Shown: piece after piece, positions 34,590-48,500 of the stretch
Numbering within the stretch: position 1 is the first letter of the stretch
How the letters are laid out: each line of letters starts with the position of its first letter
Assembly (NCBI RefSeq): GCF_000340215.1
Contig: NW_006921532.1
Coordinates: 4,911,126 to 4,975,125 of the forward strand
Direction of reading: 5' to 3'
From: Pseudocercospora fijiensis CIRAD86
Taxonomy: Eukaryota > Ascomycota > Dothideomycetes > Mycosphaerellales > Mycosphaerellaceae
DNA length: 64,000 nt
Notes under the pieces: generated by a model
Database searches by the model: none
What the model saw: only the letters and a program-made list of their open reading frames with translations
Told to the model about the DNA's origin: nothing
Made by a program: the position numbers and the translations under genes

Positions 34590-37500
34590 TAATTACTACC
34601 TACGCTTACGCTTCGCTTAAGCTTCGAACTCGTCTAACGCTATAGAATCTTTAATATAAACAGCTAGCTCCTAAGTATTGTATTCTTTAGGCTAACCTCG
34701 CTACTTAACAAGGTAGTACGCCTTCCGCTTTTTTATCTTCTTTACTACGATTGTTTCTATCTACTACTTATCGCCTTTAGCGACGGGTATACTTACCTTA
34801 TACTCCTCGCTATTGCGCCTATACTAAGGCTCGAGGAGGGAAATATAGAAAACATTATAGATCTTCGTACTTAACGGCAGTGCTAGGCGGTACGCCTACG
34901 CTCTAACTACGTTAATAATGCGGAAAGGCCCTATATACTTCGGGCTAAGTTTCTTCTTTAGGACATCTAAGCTAATATTCTTTATCGATAGCAAGACTAG
35001 GTCGCCTATACTATATGTCTTAGTAGTGTAGTATATATTATATTGCTTAGCCTAGTATTCTACTGCTTTCTACTAGCGTTCCGCAAGCGTTTTATACGCT
35101 TTCCGTAGTCGCTCCGTAGCGTTAATAGCTACTAGTGCCCTTCCCTTAGTTAGCTCGTCCCGAGCTAGCAGCTTATTTACGCTTAGCATCAAATTAGGGT
35201 TAAAGCCGTAGAGTATCTTAAAGGGGCTTATACGCAATATAGGATAAACGCTATTGTTATAGGCAAACTCCGCCTAAGGCAATAGTTTAGCCTACTTATC
35301 CTAATTCTTAGAGCAATAGCATCGTAGATATTGCTCGAGGGTCTAGTTCGCGCGTTCGGTTTGCCTATTAGTCTAAGGATAGAAGGCTATACTAAGCCTA
35401 CGCTTTATATACGCTTCGAAGTAGAAGTCGCTCTAAAACTAGCTAGTAAAAAGCGATCTACGATCGCTAATAATGCCCGATAGCACTCTAAAACGCCTAA
35501 TTACCTCCCTTTAAAGGATATCCGCGAGTTCTACTACTATGCACTTCTTCGTCGTTAGGATAAAAAGGCTTATCTTCGTATAGCGGTCGACTATTACGAG
35601 GATCGTAGTATATACGTAGGCACCGAGCTTACTCGGCAGGAGATCGGTAATAAAGTCTATCGTTAATTCTTGCTAAGGTCGGGTCGATATAGGTAGAGTA
35701 GCGAGCTCGCTATATAGGCGATAGCGCTTCGCCTTCGACCGTTAACAAATTCTATAGGTGCGGATATAGGCCGTAATATCCTCGGCTATCTTCGGCTAGA
35801 AGTACTTTCGGCGTATTAGGTCTATAGTCTTAGCTATACTAAAGTGTCTAGCTAAAGGGTCGTCGTAGTATATACGTATTAGCTATATACGCAATGCGTA
35901 GTCCTTAGGGATATATAGCGCATCGCTATAGTAAATAAGGTTACTATAACGAGAATAGCTAGGCGGAAGGTTAGAACTACTTAACGAGGCTAAGCTACCC
36001 GACGGTAAGCTTGTCTCGTATAAGCCTCCTCCTCTCGCTTACTCTAACTATTATAGAGTGCGTACGAAACTAAGGATTATATTAGGCGTCTCGTAGTAGG
36101 GCCCGTTATTCCTAACGATAGTAGCCGCTACTCTTACGGGACTGCTAATAAAACTCTTACGTTCCGCTAGCGCTATACTAGCGTCTCGTATCCCTATATA
36201 TATAATAGAGATGCGTTTTATAATCGGCTCGATATCCTTAGGTAGATTCGACTATAGAGCTAGTTTCGACTATAATGTAGGGAGAAGGTTGTTTACCGCC
36301 TACGACTTGCTCTCGTAGTCGCTACGTCGTAAAAGCGTATCGGCTAGGTTTCGCTTACTAGCCCGATGTTTAATAGTAAAGTTAAAAGGTATAAGGAAGG
36401 TTGCCTATCTTGCCTACCTCCGATAAGCTACTTTATCTTTATAAAGCCTTTAAGATTAGCGTAATCGACAACTATGCGGGTCGTATACTAAGCGCTATCG
36501 AGGTACGGGCGCTAATACTTAAAGGACTCGACAACCGCTAGGAGCTCCTAGTTATAGGTCTTATAATTCGTCTCGGCTAGGACCATTTTTCGTAACTAGA
36601 AGGTAATAGGGTACTAATTCCTATCTTCGCTCTATTGTAATATAATTCCTGCTAAGGCAAACGTAGAGGTATCGGTTTCGATATATAGGGGCTTCGTAGG
36701 ATTATAGTATCGCAACATCGAGGCTAAGCTAAAGGCAGCCTTTAGCTAGCGGAACGCTTACTCCTCGCTTTCGCCCTACGGGACCTACCCTAGCTTCCGG
36801 CTATTTACGGCACCTTTCGATAGGGCGGTTAGCGGTATAACGATTCGGGAGTAATTTAGAATAAACCTCCGATAGAAGTTATAGAATCTAAGGAAGGATT
36901 AAACCTCCTTTAGCGTTAATAGGCGAGGCTACTCGGTAATAGCGTTTACCCTACGCTAATCTATCGATACGCCTTCGGTACTAACGATAAACCTAAGGAA
37001 TTCGACTTCTTTCTTCTAGAAGGAATATTTCTTTCTATTCGTATATAAGGCGAACTTCCGGAGCCGCGTAAGGATAGCGTATACGTCTCGTACGTAGTCC
37101 TCTCGCGTTTTGCTATAGATAAGAATATCGTTAAGGTAGACGATATAGCAAATATTAACTAGGCTAGCTAACGCTCTATTAATGTATCCTTAAAACGTAG
37201 TAGGAGCATTAGTAAGCCTAAAAGGCATTACCTTATACTCGAAGTGCCTATACCGCGTACGGAACGTAGTCTTCTACTCGTCGCCTCGCTTAATACAGAT
37301 ACAGTAATATATATCCTAAAGGTCTAAGGACGTATACTATTCGGCGTCCTTAAGCCTATTAAGCGTTTCGCTAATAAGGGGCAGGGGGTAACGATTTTTG
37401 ATAGTAATCTCGTTTAGCCCCCTATAATCGACGTAGAGTCTTAGACTGCTATCCTTCTTTAGTACGAATAGGATCGGCGTACCCGCCTCGCTTATACTAA

Positions 37501-38000
37501 GCTAGATCTAATTATTCTCTAAGGCTAAGCTTAGGTAATTACGAAGGTCGCTAAGCTCTCTTCCTAAAGAATAGTAGAGAGGTTTATATAGCGGCTTCGT
37601 TCCGGGGATTAGGTTAATCGTATACTCTACGTCTTCGGGGAGCTTGCGTCTCGCTTTAGGCGTTATTATAAAGACGTCTTCGAAGTCTTTGAATTCTTCT
37701 AGTAAGGAGGAACCTTTAGCGATATCGCGGAGCTAGCGAACGCTAATCGTATATACGTATAGGGCGTTATATATGTCCTTCTAGAATTCCTATAGTTCCC
37801 GTACGCGTATCGAACGCGCTACGGCTTCGTTCCTATAGGTCTAGGCATCTGTCGAGCTATCGACGATTACCTTTTAATCGCGCCTCTAAGGCCTACTAAG
37901 AATAATATTAGGGAGGGGTATCTCGAAAGCGTAGAACACTCCGGTAGTAATGCGTTCTTAGCCTATAGAGTCGGCGATCCGTAAGCGTAAATAATACGCT
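34590..38000 (-). pseudogene. Gypsy-B pol remnant: RT, RNase H, integrase, chromodomain
   Basis: Minus-strand frame with many TAG stops. Reverse transcriptase near 37500-36900 contains [20 protein letters not shown] and an active site reading YLND. RNase H follows, then integrase with its zinc region (about 36300-35000). The C-terminus has KKLSPKYIGPFRIINVV near 34950-34900 and a chromodomain near 34740-34610 whose YLVK.RG.PKEYNT has Trp codons turned into TAG. Domain order marks a chromovirus. Distinct in sequence from Gypsy-A. Confidence 0.88.
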
Positions 38001-39560
38001 CCGTAGTAGTATCCTCGGTCGCCCTAGAAACTATCGGCACTAGGTAGTATAGCGTTAACAATCCGCTAAGGCTAGTATCGTAGAACGAATTCTTAAGATA
38101 CTATATTAATATTAGTAGCATTATTTAATAAGTATTCGACGGATACTTCCCCTTCTTACGTAACGATTGCTCCGCGTACGCGTCCCGCAGGTACTACTAC
38201 TACTAAGCTACTTAGTTAAGATTCCGTACCTATCCCTAGCTCTTAGGAGGTACCCTATCTTTTCCCTTAGCCTTCGAGTCGTTCTTCTTTTCTTTAGCGT
38301 TAGCGGCTACCTTACGTACCGCAGGGTTGTCGTCTTTCTAAAGATAGCGGTTCGGGTACGCGTTCTTATAGTAGCCTTTCTAGCGATAGCTATAATATTC
38401 GACCTTGCTAATATTATACCCGCCTTACGAGTTATCGCCCTTCGTATACTTTCCGCCTACGCTACGGTCGCGATTTAACTACTACTTACGGGCCTAACTA
38501 TTAGATCGACGCTTCTTACCTTTACTACCTCCGGTTTTATCGTAGTTACGATCCTTGCGTTTACTAGACGGCTTATTAGGGGTCTTAATACGCGTCGCAA
38601 GCTCTACGAGTTCGTAACGCGTCGTTAGTACCGTATAGTATTTAATAATCGCGCTGCGAATCGCCGGCTAGAGTTTAACGAGGAGATAGCGGATTCTATA
38701 CTCCTCGCTATAGTCGCTAAGTTAATCTTCGAGTACTGCGAGCTTAAGGGCAAAGCTTTAGACTAACTGTCCCTTACGCTAACGGGCCGCCTTATACTCG
38801 AGGGTTACGTCTAGTATACGGTTTATAGGGTCCCCGACGCAGTCCCGATAGAAGGTTTTAAAGTCCTAGTAGGTATAATTCTATAGGTCCTTAAGGCTGT
38901 TTTTATTATGCTATCGCTCCTACGTATCGCCTATAAGGTATATAATACTATAAAGCACCTTGCTTTCGTCCGTATAATAGGTAGCTCTAGACAGTATAAA
39001 GGTAATAGAAAGTTCTCTAAGGAATCGCCTCGACTCCTTAATCGTATCGCCTTTAAAAGGCTTAGGTTCCTTTAGGCGAGGCTTAATAGCCGTAAGACTA
39101 GCGACTATATAGCTTATACTAGGCATAGTAGCTACGCTTAGCGCACTTCTAGAAAGAGATAGTCGATACGAGACAGATTTAGCTCTCTAAGATTTAGGCC
39201 TCTAAATCGACTTGTTAGCTAATTCTTCCTCGTCCTCGTCCTCGTCTAGAGATAGGGTCCTCGTAGGACCCTCGCCGGTAGTGCCGCTACTCGGAGCTAG
39301 CGTATCGCCTACGTCCCTAAGGGTACAAAGACGCGCATTCTCTCGCTTAGCTTCTTAAGCCTATACTTCTAGCCTAAGCACTTCTTACTTAGCTAGAAAT
39401 CGTTCGAGCTATAGGCAGGTCGCTTCTCGGCGCGCCTAATATTCGGCTTCGTCTTATTATATCGCTGCGTCGTTTTCTAATACTATCGGCGCTCCTAGGG
39501 CATTATTCTACGCGTTTCCCGCGCTCGGCGTATTCGGATCGCTTACGTTTATCTTTCGGG
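38000..39560 (-). pseudogene. Gypsy-B gag remnant
   Basis: Minus-strand frame next to the 5' LTR. The open stretch 38920-39126 reads LKEPKPFKGDTIKESRRFLR, typical of a Ty3/gypsy capsid. Downstream are a Lys/Arg-rich stretch and a zinc knuckle near 38400-38350 reading VEYYSYRQKGYYKNAYPNR (Gln inferred for a TAG codon), in which the zinc ligands Cys and His are all changed to Tyr, a direct effect of TG-to-TA and CA-to-TA mutation. RIP has therefore removed the nucleic-acid binding site completely. Confidence 0.8.
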
Positions 39561-39598
39561 GTTCTATAGGCCGCTACGAAGGGTAGACGGTTTAGAAC

Positions 39599-39907
39599 TA
39601 TAAGGAAATAGGTATATAGCAACGTATAGAACACCCTCTACTAATCGCTATAGTAGAAAGTAGAACTAAACCGTGCCTTTTTTAGAATAGGGTAGAGTGT
39701 TTACTATTAACTAGGCTACGTACGGATAGTATATATACCGAGCCGGTAACCGAGTATGTCCGTACGAGCGACCGAGCTTTTCCGCGTATACGCTAAGCAG
39801 GCTTTACGCTAGCGAGATAGTACCGCAGTATATATAATAATATTACATAATTGTTATATAGGCTTGCTAAGGCATAATAGGAGACTTTACTTGCTTAGAT
39901 TCTTACA
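39599..39907 (-). repeat. 5' LTR of Gypsy-B
   Basis: 309 bp copy of 32915-33223, plus strand starts TATAAGGAAATAGG and ends TTCTTACA, followed by TTAAC. Confidence 0.95.
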
Positions 39908-39912
39908 TTAAC

Positions 39913-40066
39913 TTAGTATAATAGGCCGTATAGAAGGCCTTGCTTAATAATTAGTACGGTTGTTTCGATAGAATAGTATATATAGGTCCTATTCTTTAGG
40001 CGCAATATAGTTAGATTAGTCTTGTTCGTAGCTATACCGCTAAAAGCTTGAAATAAGGACTATCTA
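39913..40066 (-). pseudogene. Gypsy-A1 leader fragment
   Basis: Matches the reverse complement of about 17800-17950 in Gypsy-A2 (leader between primer site and gag), up to AAATAAGGACTATCTA. The next bases of the leader, GCTGCTACCC, are found at 59596, so the DNA transposon 40067-59593 was inserted here. Confidence 0.88.
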
Positions 40067-40108
40067 CGTTATAGAAACTTTTTTACCGATCGCGACGATC
40101 CTATCGAT
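40067..40108 (+). repeat. Left terminal inverted repeat of the 19.5 kb element
   Basis: Starts CGTTATAGAAACTTTTTTAC and continues to CGATCCTATCGAT. It pairs with the reverse complement of 59552-59593 (35 of 42 identical; three of the mismatches are C/T or G/A transitions next to each other near the tip). Five GGATCCTTA-type units follow at about 40109-40158. Confidence 0.85.
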
Positions 40109-40159
40109 AGGATCGCTTAGGATCCTTAGGATTCTTAGGATCCTTAGGATCCTTAGGAT

Positions 40160-40500
40160 CGCACGTTAAAGATCTTGTCTAATAGGATCGTCGCGATCTA
40201 GAAATTCTAGCAAATCTGTTCGTAGTAAGAATTTTATTCTTTACTATCCGACTCGTATATCGAGTTAGGCTCGAGTCGTCGTATATACTAGTACTAGCAT
40301 TTAAATTACATTTTCTATCGGATCTGCATATTATACGATTGTTGCTTCTACTAACATCTAACGTTTATACGCATACTCGGGTAACTACTAGCATTTGCAT
40401 ACGTCTACTACGTACACTAAGTTAGTACCGACTTAGCGACCGACTCGTATAGTATTAATAGATTTCGTTATGTTGTATAGGGCATCTATTTATTACGGTT
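40160..40500. other. Subterminal sequence of the 19.5 kb element, no gene seen
   Basis: Between the subterminal repeat array and the end of the minus-strand coding region. RIP-mutated, with no readable frame longer than background. Confidence 0.4.
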
Positions 40501-43500
40501 AATAAGAATGTATTCTATTCGTCCTCTACGGCTATATTAAAGCGATATACCTCTACCTTCTTTCGTTTATTTCCTTTCAACTTCTTCTTCTCTTTTACTA
40601 TATATCTCCTAATTCTTCGATCCTACGTCTCCTCGTTAAATGCTATCTCCTTAACTTTGCCGCCGTCCGCCTCTATATCCGCCTACTATATCTACTCCCC
40701 CTCTTCTAGCCCTAATACATCCCTAACGCGATCACTTACCGCCGCGAATGAAGTCTTATCTGTTATATAAGACTAGTCGGAATACCTACTATTCTTATAG
40801 TAATTAGCGCGCAATCCTTCCCTATTGCTATTACCGCGGTGTATCTATACCTTTAGTATTAATTGTCTTCGGTTCTATTGTATTCTATTGTCTCGGTTGC
40901 ACTTATACCGTTGCCTCCCTATACCGAAGCAAACGGATTAGCAGCCCCCGTCGGCTCCTAATCTATCGCTTAGAAACTGCTCTATAGTATAGGCAGTCTA
41001 ATATCGTTTTTCTTAGGCAGGGCCTCCGCCTCCGCTAACCTATCTATCGTATTGTCGCCGGCTTTAAGTTGTTTACTTAATTGTTGCCCGGTAGACGCTT
41101 TAGGACCTGTCTTATATTAGTAGGTAAGAGAAATACGGCGCTCGTAGACTACTCTTACTATAGCGCTCGATCGATCCGCCTTTATCGTCGGAATCTAAAA
41201 CGACGTCGATTGCTATAAGTGCATCGATATCGTTACGTACGCTCTCGAAGTTATTTATTAATAATTTGGGGGTATCCTATACTCTACCTATATACCGTGC
41301 GTATATCTTCTACGCTTTCGATAACCGAAGGTTACGAGCAGCTTAATCCGTCGCATTCTACGTAGTTATCTAATCTAGGAACGGCTAGTATATTAACTTA
41401 TAATCTAGGGCTAGCTAGATCGCTTTACCTCTAACTTTAGTTAAATGCGACTCTATCGACTATCCGGTTAGTATTCTACCGAGTACCGTAGCGGTAGACA
41501 ATATTATAAAAGGAGTAACTTTATAGTAGTACTATTTAATATATGTCTTCTAGCCTCGCCGATCCTGCCGGAGTAGTATACCCGCTAGACATTTGTATAT
41601 AAGCTTACTAAGGTAGCGCGTAGCATATGTCGACCGTTAGCTATTATCTAGTAACTATACTATTTTAGAGAGGGTCTTACTAGTTTCTCGTCGTAGCACT
41701 CGAAGATTTAGTTGTCGAGCATCCTCTTAGCGTATGCTATCCTTTTTAGAGTGTCGGTTATTGCGATCGGTGCTTAGTTTATTAAGGTTAATCGGATATA
41801 GGTGTTAATATAGCCTCGCTCCTTTCGTATAGCTTCTCGCAACTATTCTAATATTAGTCTCGATACTGTTATATCGGGATCTCTACCGACTGCTTAGACT
41901 ACGTCTCTCGACGGTATATAGCTACCCGGCTATAGCGCTATTATACGTAAAGCTAGTAATCGATCGTAGTTTTTACTATATACCTCCTTAATTGTTTCGT
42001 CTACCTATACTAGGGTTTAGGTAGTAGGAAACATCGTCTTACATCCTCGGGCCCTAGTTAACGTAATAGCGAATAGTTTACGACGCGTCTCGTTATATAA
42101 GATTTGCTCCCTTGCTTCGAGTAAGCCCTTCTTTCGATTTAAACGTTCTTTACTAGAAGTCGTTAAGCCTTTATCTCGCTTCTTACGCCGTTTTAATAGC
42201 TTTGCATCGTCGCTCTAATCCGCCCTATCGTCGCTATGCTTCCGTTTTAGCCTTGCCGGATCTTTGCCATTCTTGCCCTTATACTAGTTACGTTAGTCCT
42301 CTGTTACCGTGCTCTAGTATACGTTACCTTTATAAATTTCGATCTAATACTAGTCGCTATATATAAACGAGTATCCTCCCCGTTTTCTTCTTCGAATCTA
42401 GTATCCCTATCTGACTCTATCGAGTTAGATAACGACTTAGTTCTATATTTATCTTCTTCGTAGTTGCGACCTATCCTAAGTATACTATAACGAGTAGTAG
42501 TATTATTGCGAATCTAACGTAGTATACATTAGACTATACGCGTCTTCGTACTTGTTTACCCTACGAAAAGGGGGGCATTAAATTGCGGTTTTATCTTCTG
42601 CTCCTATATAGACTGCCCGAGTCGCTGTCTATAATCGCTTATTAGTCCTATCGGATATGCCCCGCTAACGCTAAAGCATAATCGTAGCCTATAGACTATT
42701 CGCTATTTTCGTACCTTATCGACGCTAGCCCGATTCGGTCGCGAGTCGGATTCGGGAACTATCAATCTAGCGCTATTATTAGTCTAGCGGTAATTATTGC
42801 AGTCTATGCCGACGGTATATAGCAACACTATCGACATTGCACTAAAGCAATCGGCGCATTTAGACTATTTATTCCTCGCTCGGTCGCTACTACGGTATAT
42901 ATAGATATATATTCTTTATCGGTAAATTAATCGGCGTTAGCTAATCCGCTAGGTCGAATATATACCTTCGAAGCCGCCTCGTAGTATTACGGGTTAGTTA
43001 GAACTATCTCTATCGGCGTATTTAGCTAATTCGAGGTTAATAACACCGTAGAGGCTCTATACTCGACAGATGCAATTCTAACTAGATTAGCTAGAGGCAT
43101 GCAATCTACCCTAGTACGACGACTGCTAGTCGTAGCCGATTTAGCCTTTCCTTAACTATCGCGCTACCCCGAGTCCGCTATCGCTATAGCGCGATCAGGG
43201 TGCTTAGATATAAGCCGAGATTAAATAGATAAAGGAAGAGATCGCAGCGCTTAAGACTGCTATATGTAATATACTTACTATATATTAGCATATGTCTAAG
43301 ATTAAAGCGTAGTGCTTATCGTAGTCGGGGCATCTTGCCTTCCGTTTAATAAATAGATTAGTGCCTATTACTATTAGAGTAGGACTTCTATATCGGACTT
43401 AGTAAAATTAATTATTTATCTTGCTTTTCTGCGTTTACATTTACGCTCGTTCTACCTCCTTAATTTGCCTATAGATTGCAAATCGCAGCTGTAGGCCTCT

Positions 43501-45060
43501 GCCTAATATGTCGGATAGACTAGCCCTCTACTATCGCTTATTATTAATTCGAACGTGTCTATATTAGTCGCTTATTTAATACAATACGTCGACGCTGGCT
43601 TCGAAACTACAATCTACCCGCAGTATCTTAACTAATCGTTCGAGGTCTATATTATCGACTCCTACTAACGCGCGGCCTCTAACTATAGGCTAGCGATAAT
43701 CGAGTTTATACAGTCGATATATAGGTTTTACCTTCCCGTTCTGCTCTTGCACTATAACTATGCTCTACTACACATTATTTAGTACGCGGTACGGCGGCAC
43801 CGCTCTAGATCCTTCTAGTGTCGCTAGTCTAGTATCCGTAGATATAGCAATTTCCGCGCAATCGCTAGTATCGCCGACTCTACGCGTTATTACGCGCACC
43901 GTTTTTCGTCTCGTCCGTCGGCGATAATTAGAACAAATCTCGTATACTAGGTACTTAAACGCAGTCTGTCCCTCTACCGTACGGATCTGCTTTACTACCT
44001 TAGGGAACTCTTCTTCGTATTTCTCGTCTGTTAATACTAGGTCGCATAGGTAACCTTGCGTCCTTCGGCGTTCCGGTAATAATAGTAATCGGAACGTGCT
44101 GCTAATCTAACTAGACTCCTAAATTGACCTCTCGACGCTAGCGTAAAATGCGTAGTATATCGACGGCGATAGGCTAAGGCCGCGGGTAATACCGCCTATT
44201 AAATATTAATCGCGAGGTAGTTAAGTACGTAGCATTCTCGAAGGCGGTAGTTGTATGTATAGCGTAGTAGAAAGTCGACGTTAGTTAGCAGTAGAAACTA
44301 GAACTACTCTAGTCGCGGGGTTTGCTAATGCCGACTCGGGCCCTAATTCGGTATCGAATCGGGTACTAAGCCTACTAGGCAACTTCTATATCCTCTATTA
44401 CTAACTTCGGTAGCAGGTTCGGCAAATTACGTTATCTATTATCTCGCTTCTTAACCTTACGCCTAGTGTATTATGTTGCCGCGGATTCATATACGGTCGT
44501 TTATTCGGCCTCCTACTTAGACTACTACTCTAGTATACGATCTATAGAATATTTCGATCGTTTTATGCCTTTGTTTGCTACTCGTTATAGCTAAACATAT
44601 GCCTTTTCGCCGCCGATAGAGTTAGTAGCATCTATAGAAAACATGCTATCTTAATCGTTAGCTCGAACTATCTGCATGCCCTACTCTCGGGTCCTAAGAC
44701 TAACCGCCTTACTAGCCTATACCCTCGTACTATAGCGGGTCTAGTCTACTCGCTATCGTATAATAATTGTTAGTTACTATAAGGATATAGATCGGTTAAT
44801 TTAGCTGCATTGCGTAGCTTATAAGCACTCGCGTCTCGCGCCGGCGATCGCAGTCGCAACTCTGCTATAGATAGGCTTATATTTACATTACTAACTTTCG
44901 ATTACTTATTACGTAGTACTATATTTACTACGACTTGTTAGTCCTGTATCTAGAACCGTCTATCGTATAGGGGTTTATACTACAACGATTATCTATAGCC
45001 TTATTACTTCGGTTACTAGTTGCGTAACTAAACTATTATATGCTTAAGCGCTAGATGCCT
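40500..45060 (-). pseudogene. Large unidentified coding region (one or two genes) in the 19.5 kb element
   Basis: On the minus strand several long stretches read as protein with stops only at TAG/TAA. About 44950-43210 is one frame (GYLCDLVLTDEKYEEEFPKV, RALVGVDNIDLERLVKILRV, and an isolated CRTC near 44415). About 43150-42780 is a second frame (NTPIEIVLTNP, ALVQCRQCC with Gln inferred). About 42780-41430 is a third (IRKERGYINTYIRLTLIN), and 41430-40510 ends in a Lys-rich tail (VKEKKKLKGNKRKKVEVYR). Frame changes may be introns or indels. No family is recognised. It is divergent from the SNF2 gene, with about 0.5 kb between them. Too long and too conserved in codon pattern to be chance; function unknown. 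Confidence 0.55.
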
Positions 45061-45566
45061 TACTTCGTCGATTTATTAGCTAGTTAGGCCCGACTCGCTA
45101 ACCGACCTAGTTACGAGGCAGGCATTTAAGGTCGTTACCTTTCCTTATTACTACCTTCTTTAACATTTACTATTAACTCGTACTAATATATCTATTCTAT
45201 GTATATATACCCCCTTACCCTCCCTATCGTACGTATAGTATATTATTTCCTTCGCTAATGCCCTATTCTAACTCGTATATAGGCCGCACTATATAACTTA
45301 GCCGTCGTGCTCGACTAGTATTAAGCTAGTATATATAGACACTCGTTACATAACGTAACTCTAACGGCTCGCGTTAGGGTCGGCGGGTATAAGCAGCTCT
45401 CCGCTCCTATTCTTACCTCCGCCGACTCTAACGTATAGCGAATTTTACTAACTCTATTAGTTTATCTGCTACTCTCGGATAGTGTACGTCGTTGTCGATC
45501 TATAGTCCCTAACCTCTGTTATATAAGTATTACTAATTAGTATGACCTATTATATACTAATGCTAT
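45061..45566. other. Intergenic region between divergent cargo genes
   Basis: No coding frame supported. It lies between the 5' end of the minus-strand unknown region and the 5' end of the SNF2 gene, so promoters for both would be expected here. RIP-mutated. Confidence 0.4.
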
Positions 45567-48500
45567 ATACTAGTTACAAACTCGTCGCCTACTACCTTTG
45601 CCGAGATAGTAGTCTCTACGAATGTCGAGGACTAGCTAAAGGACAACGAGCTACTAATTAAAGCCTTAAATAGCGGCAAAGACGTCCCTAAATATGTTAT
45701 ACTAAACCTGTATAGCATCGACAAGCCTCTTCTTACGTTAGTAATAAAAAGGCTCCTTCCGTATCTAGAGAAACATTTTTTATTTAACTAGTTAAAGGGG
45801 AAGTAGAGTCGCTAGCCCGTTAAGGGGCATTATAAGGAGGAGAAAGCTATAGTGTACGCTATTACTAGCAACCTTAACTATCCTACTAAACCTAGACGTA
45901 CGCTATTAATGCCCGAATAGTACTTTAAAGATCCTAAATAGGCTCCGAAGTAGTACGTTAGGGGAATGCTTCTATAGGACAATGCAAATAGTCCGAATAA
46001 TAAAATTTAGAGGTCTGCAGTCTACTTAGTATGCCGCCTTATATAGAAGGTTATAAGGGACAAGTTTACCCTACCGGCCGGTAATAATACTAAAGAGGAA
46101 GACGTATCCGAGAGCGAGACTAATAGATCCCGATAAACTACGCCCTCTATACCTAAGCGTAGAGCAAGTTCTGCCTCTACTAGTAAGACTAGTAGAGCCG
46201 GTCGGGTATTTAAGAGAATAACGCTAGGAGATTCGTACGGTAGTAAGGATACTAATCTAGTAATGTCCGACGCGCTACGCCCTATTAAGCCGGACCGGGC
46301 TAAGATTACGTTATAGTTTGGTATTATCGACTAGCGGTTACCTTTAACGGCAGACTACGACGTGTTTAGCCTAAATTAGTCTGTCCTATAATCGAAGACT
46401 TCTAATAATATTAGTGTAAAGGATTTGTTACAGCTCTAGCTCGTACGAGAGTTATTACTATCGCCCGAATAGTAGAAGTACGAATTCTTCGTAGTAATCG
46501 ATCTAGCTCGCGGCCCTAAAGGTCTTTCTAAATGCAAGACTAATCCGATATTCCACTCCCTAGCTATAGAGATATACAATAGCTTAGATACTAGGATTTC
46601 TACTAGACTCGATTTCCTCGTCGGCAAAAATATAACGGACTATACTAGGATACCTTCTATATATCGTCGACCGTCCCTACTTAAGGCTTCTAGAACTATC
46701 GACCTAGCTTAGTACGGTGCTTCTATAGCTAGTAATCCTACCGAAATCAATATCGGTTAGGGTCCGTAGTCGCCTACGAAATCGGCTATTAAGCAAGCTA
46801 AGGACGACCGACTCGCTCGTAAGGATCGCACCGATCGCGAGCGCTATAAATAGCTTATCGCGGATAGATTCTAGAGGATATATAAAGAGTAGGAGGCAGC
46901 TCGGCAGGCAGCCGCGCGAAAAGCTATAGCCGACGTCGCCGCGGATATAATAGCGATTTAGTAGGCTATCGATAAGGCAGTTAAGGAGGTGCTCCGCGAC
47001 AACGGTTATAATAGGAATACTGCTTTACTTCTAGTCGCCCTCGACGATTCGGTTCGAATAGCCGTCCGTTCTATATAGCCCGATACGACAGAGTATACGG
47101 TAAAGACCTATATTGCTTCTGCTCTACCTAAGATATAGCACGCTTCAAATAGACTAGTACTATCCCTAGCACAACCTCCGGCGTAGACAAATGCTAGTAA
47201 TAATGCTAAGGATAATAGAAAAATTAATCCGAGCAAAGCCGACAATGCTAATAGCAAGAAGGCCGGAGATGTAATCGACTCGAAGCGAGATCGAATTCGC
47301 TAGAAATAGATCGAGTCGTTACCGAGTTAGATCGTATCGCTACTAGATCCGAATAAGCCTAAACTCGCCGTACGACTACCGGGCACGCAAGTAGAAGTCT
47401 AAGCCGACCCTCTACCGATCTAGACGTTAGTAGATTTTGTCGATTAGATCTCGTCGGCGATACCTAGCTAGTCGATAGATTTAGATATAGAAACCAACGT
47501 CGAGAAGCAGTTGTCTAGTAACGTATACTCCTATCTCGACGCTAAGAACTTCAAGTTAATATGCGATTTTAGACTACTCGATCCCTCTTAGACTTCGCTG
47601 CGTATAGGCGTTATTCCGCCTAATTAGAGATCGACTCGTCCGTTAAAGTCTTACTAATTCTATATAATTACCTAGACGCTTCTAGCTTCCGTTGCTAGCG
47701 CGGACTTCTATATCGGCGGTATAGACGTAGGTATAGGCAAGACGGTATATACGTTAGGGTACGTCGCTATAACCTCGATATAGTAGAGGGTATAGAGTAA
47801 TAACGGGCTATTAACTACTAACGCCTATCCCTTTCGGCTATCTAATTCGTCGGTTAACCTAGGACTTCGGCTAAATAAGAAAATTGCGTTCGATCTGTAG
47901 GTATTAGCTAGCGGTACAAAGCCGGTTATCCGCCCTAGCGTTTACGTTGTCTGTGTTCCGAAGTAGCTAGCCGAAAACTAGATATATAAGATCGACAACT
48001 TTATACTACCCGGAGCTATATTCGTATATCTTATAAAAGACTCTAGTAAGCTAACGAAAGATAAGAGACGCAATAGAGCTAGTCCGTAGAACTACAACTA
48101 GGTCGTATATATCGAGGACGTTCTTTATCTCGATTATATAGCGCTCCCGACTCGGCTAGAACTAGAACAGGTATTCGGTACAAAGGTTATAGATAAGTAG
48201 TAGTTTAAAAAAGGCGTCCTAGTGCGCTTATTGCTTGAATACGAGGATATAGAAGTACCCCCTTATTTATAGTACTATAAATAGATCGTCCTTACTACCT
48301 CGACTATAATATCTAACGTACTAGATTTTATAACGTACGAACGAGCTAAGAAATAGAAGTCCTAGACACAGTCGGAGAAATCTAATTCGAAACCGCCGCT
48401 ACTTCGTATACTAGCTGCGACTATTATCGTCGACGAGTTTTATATTACTAAGATATATAGCGCTAAAGAGTGGACTGCCGTCGCTAGTCTTATAGGCTAT

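Larger units (their letters stand above)
32915..39907 (-). mobile_element. Gypsy-B: complete chromovirus with an antisense accessory gene
   Basis: 6993 bp between TTAAC duplications (32910-32914 and 39908-39912), with 309-bp LTRs at 32915-33223 and 39599-39907. On the minus strand it carries gag and pol ending in a chromodomain. On the plus strand, between pol and the 3' LTR, lies a separate spliced frame (33646-34570). It is a different family from Gypsy-A and was inserted into the Gypsy-A1 leader. RIP-mutated. Confidence 0.95.

Noticed and set aside
38167..38478. 103-codon plus-strand frame in Gypsy-B
   Set aside because: Shadow of gag on the minus strand; no splice or domain support, unlike the antisense gene at 33646-34570.
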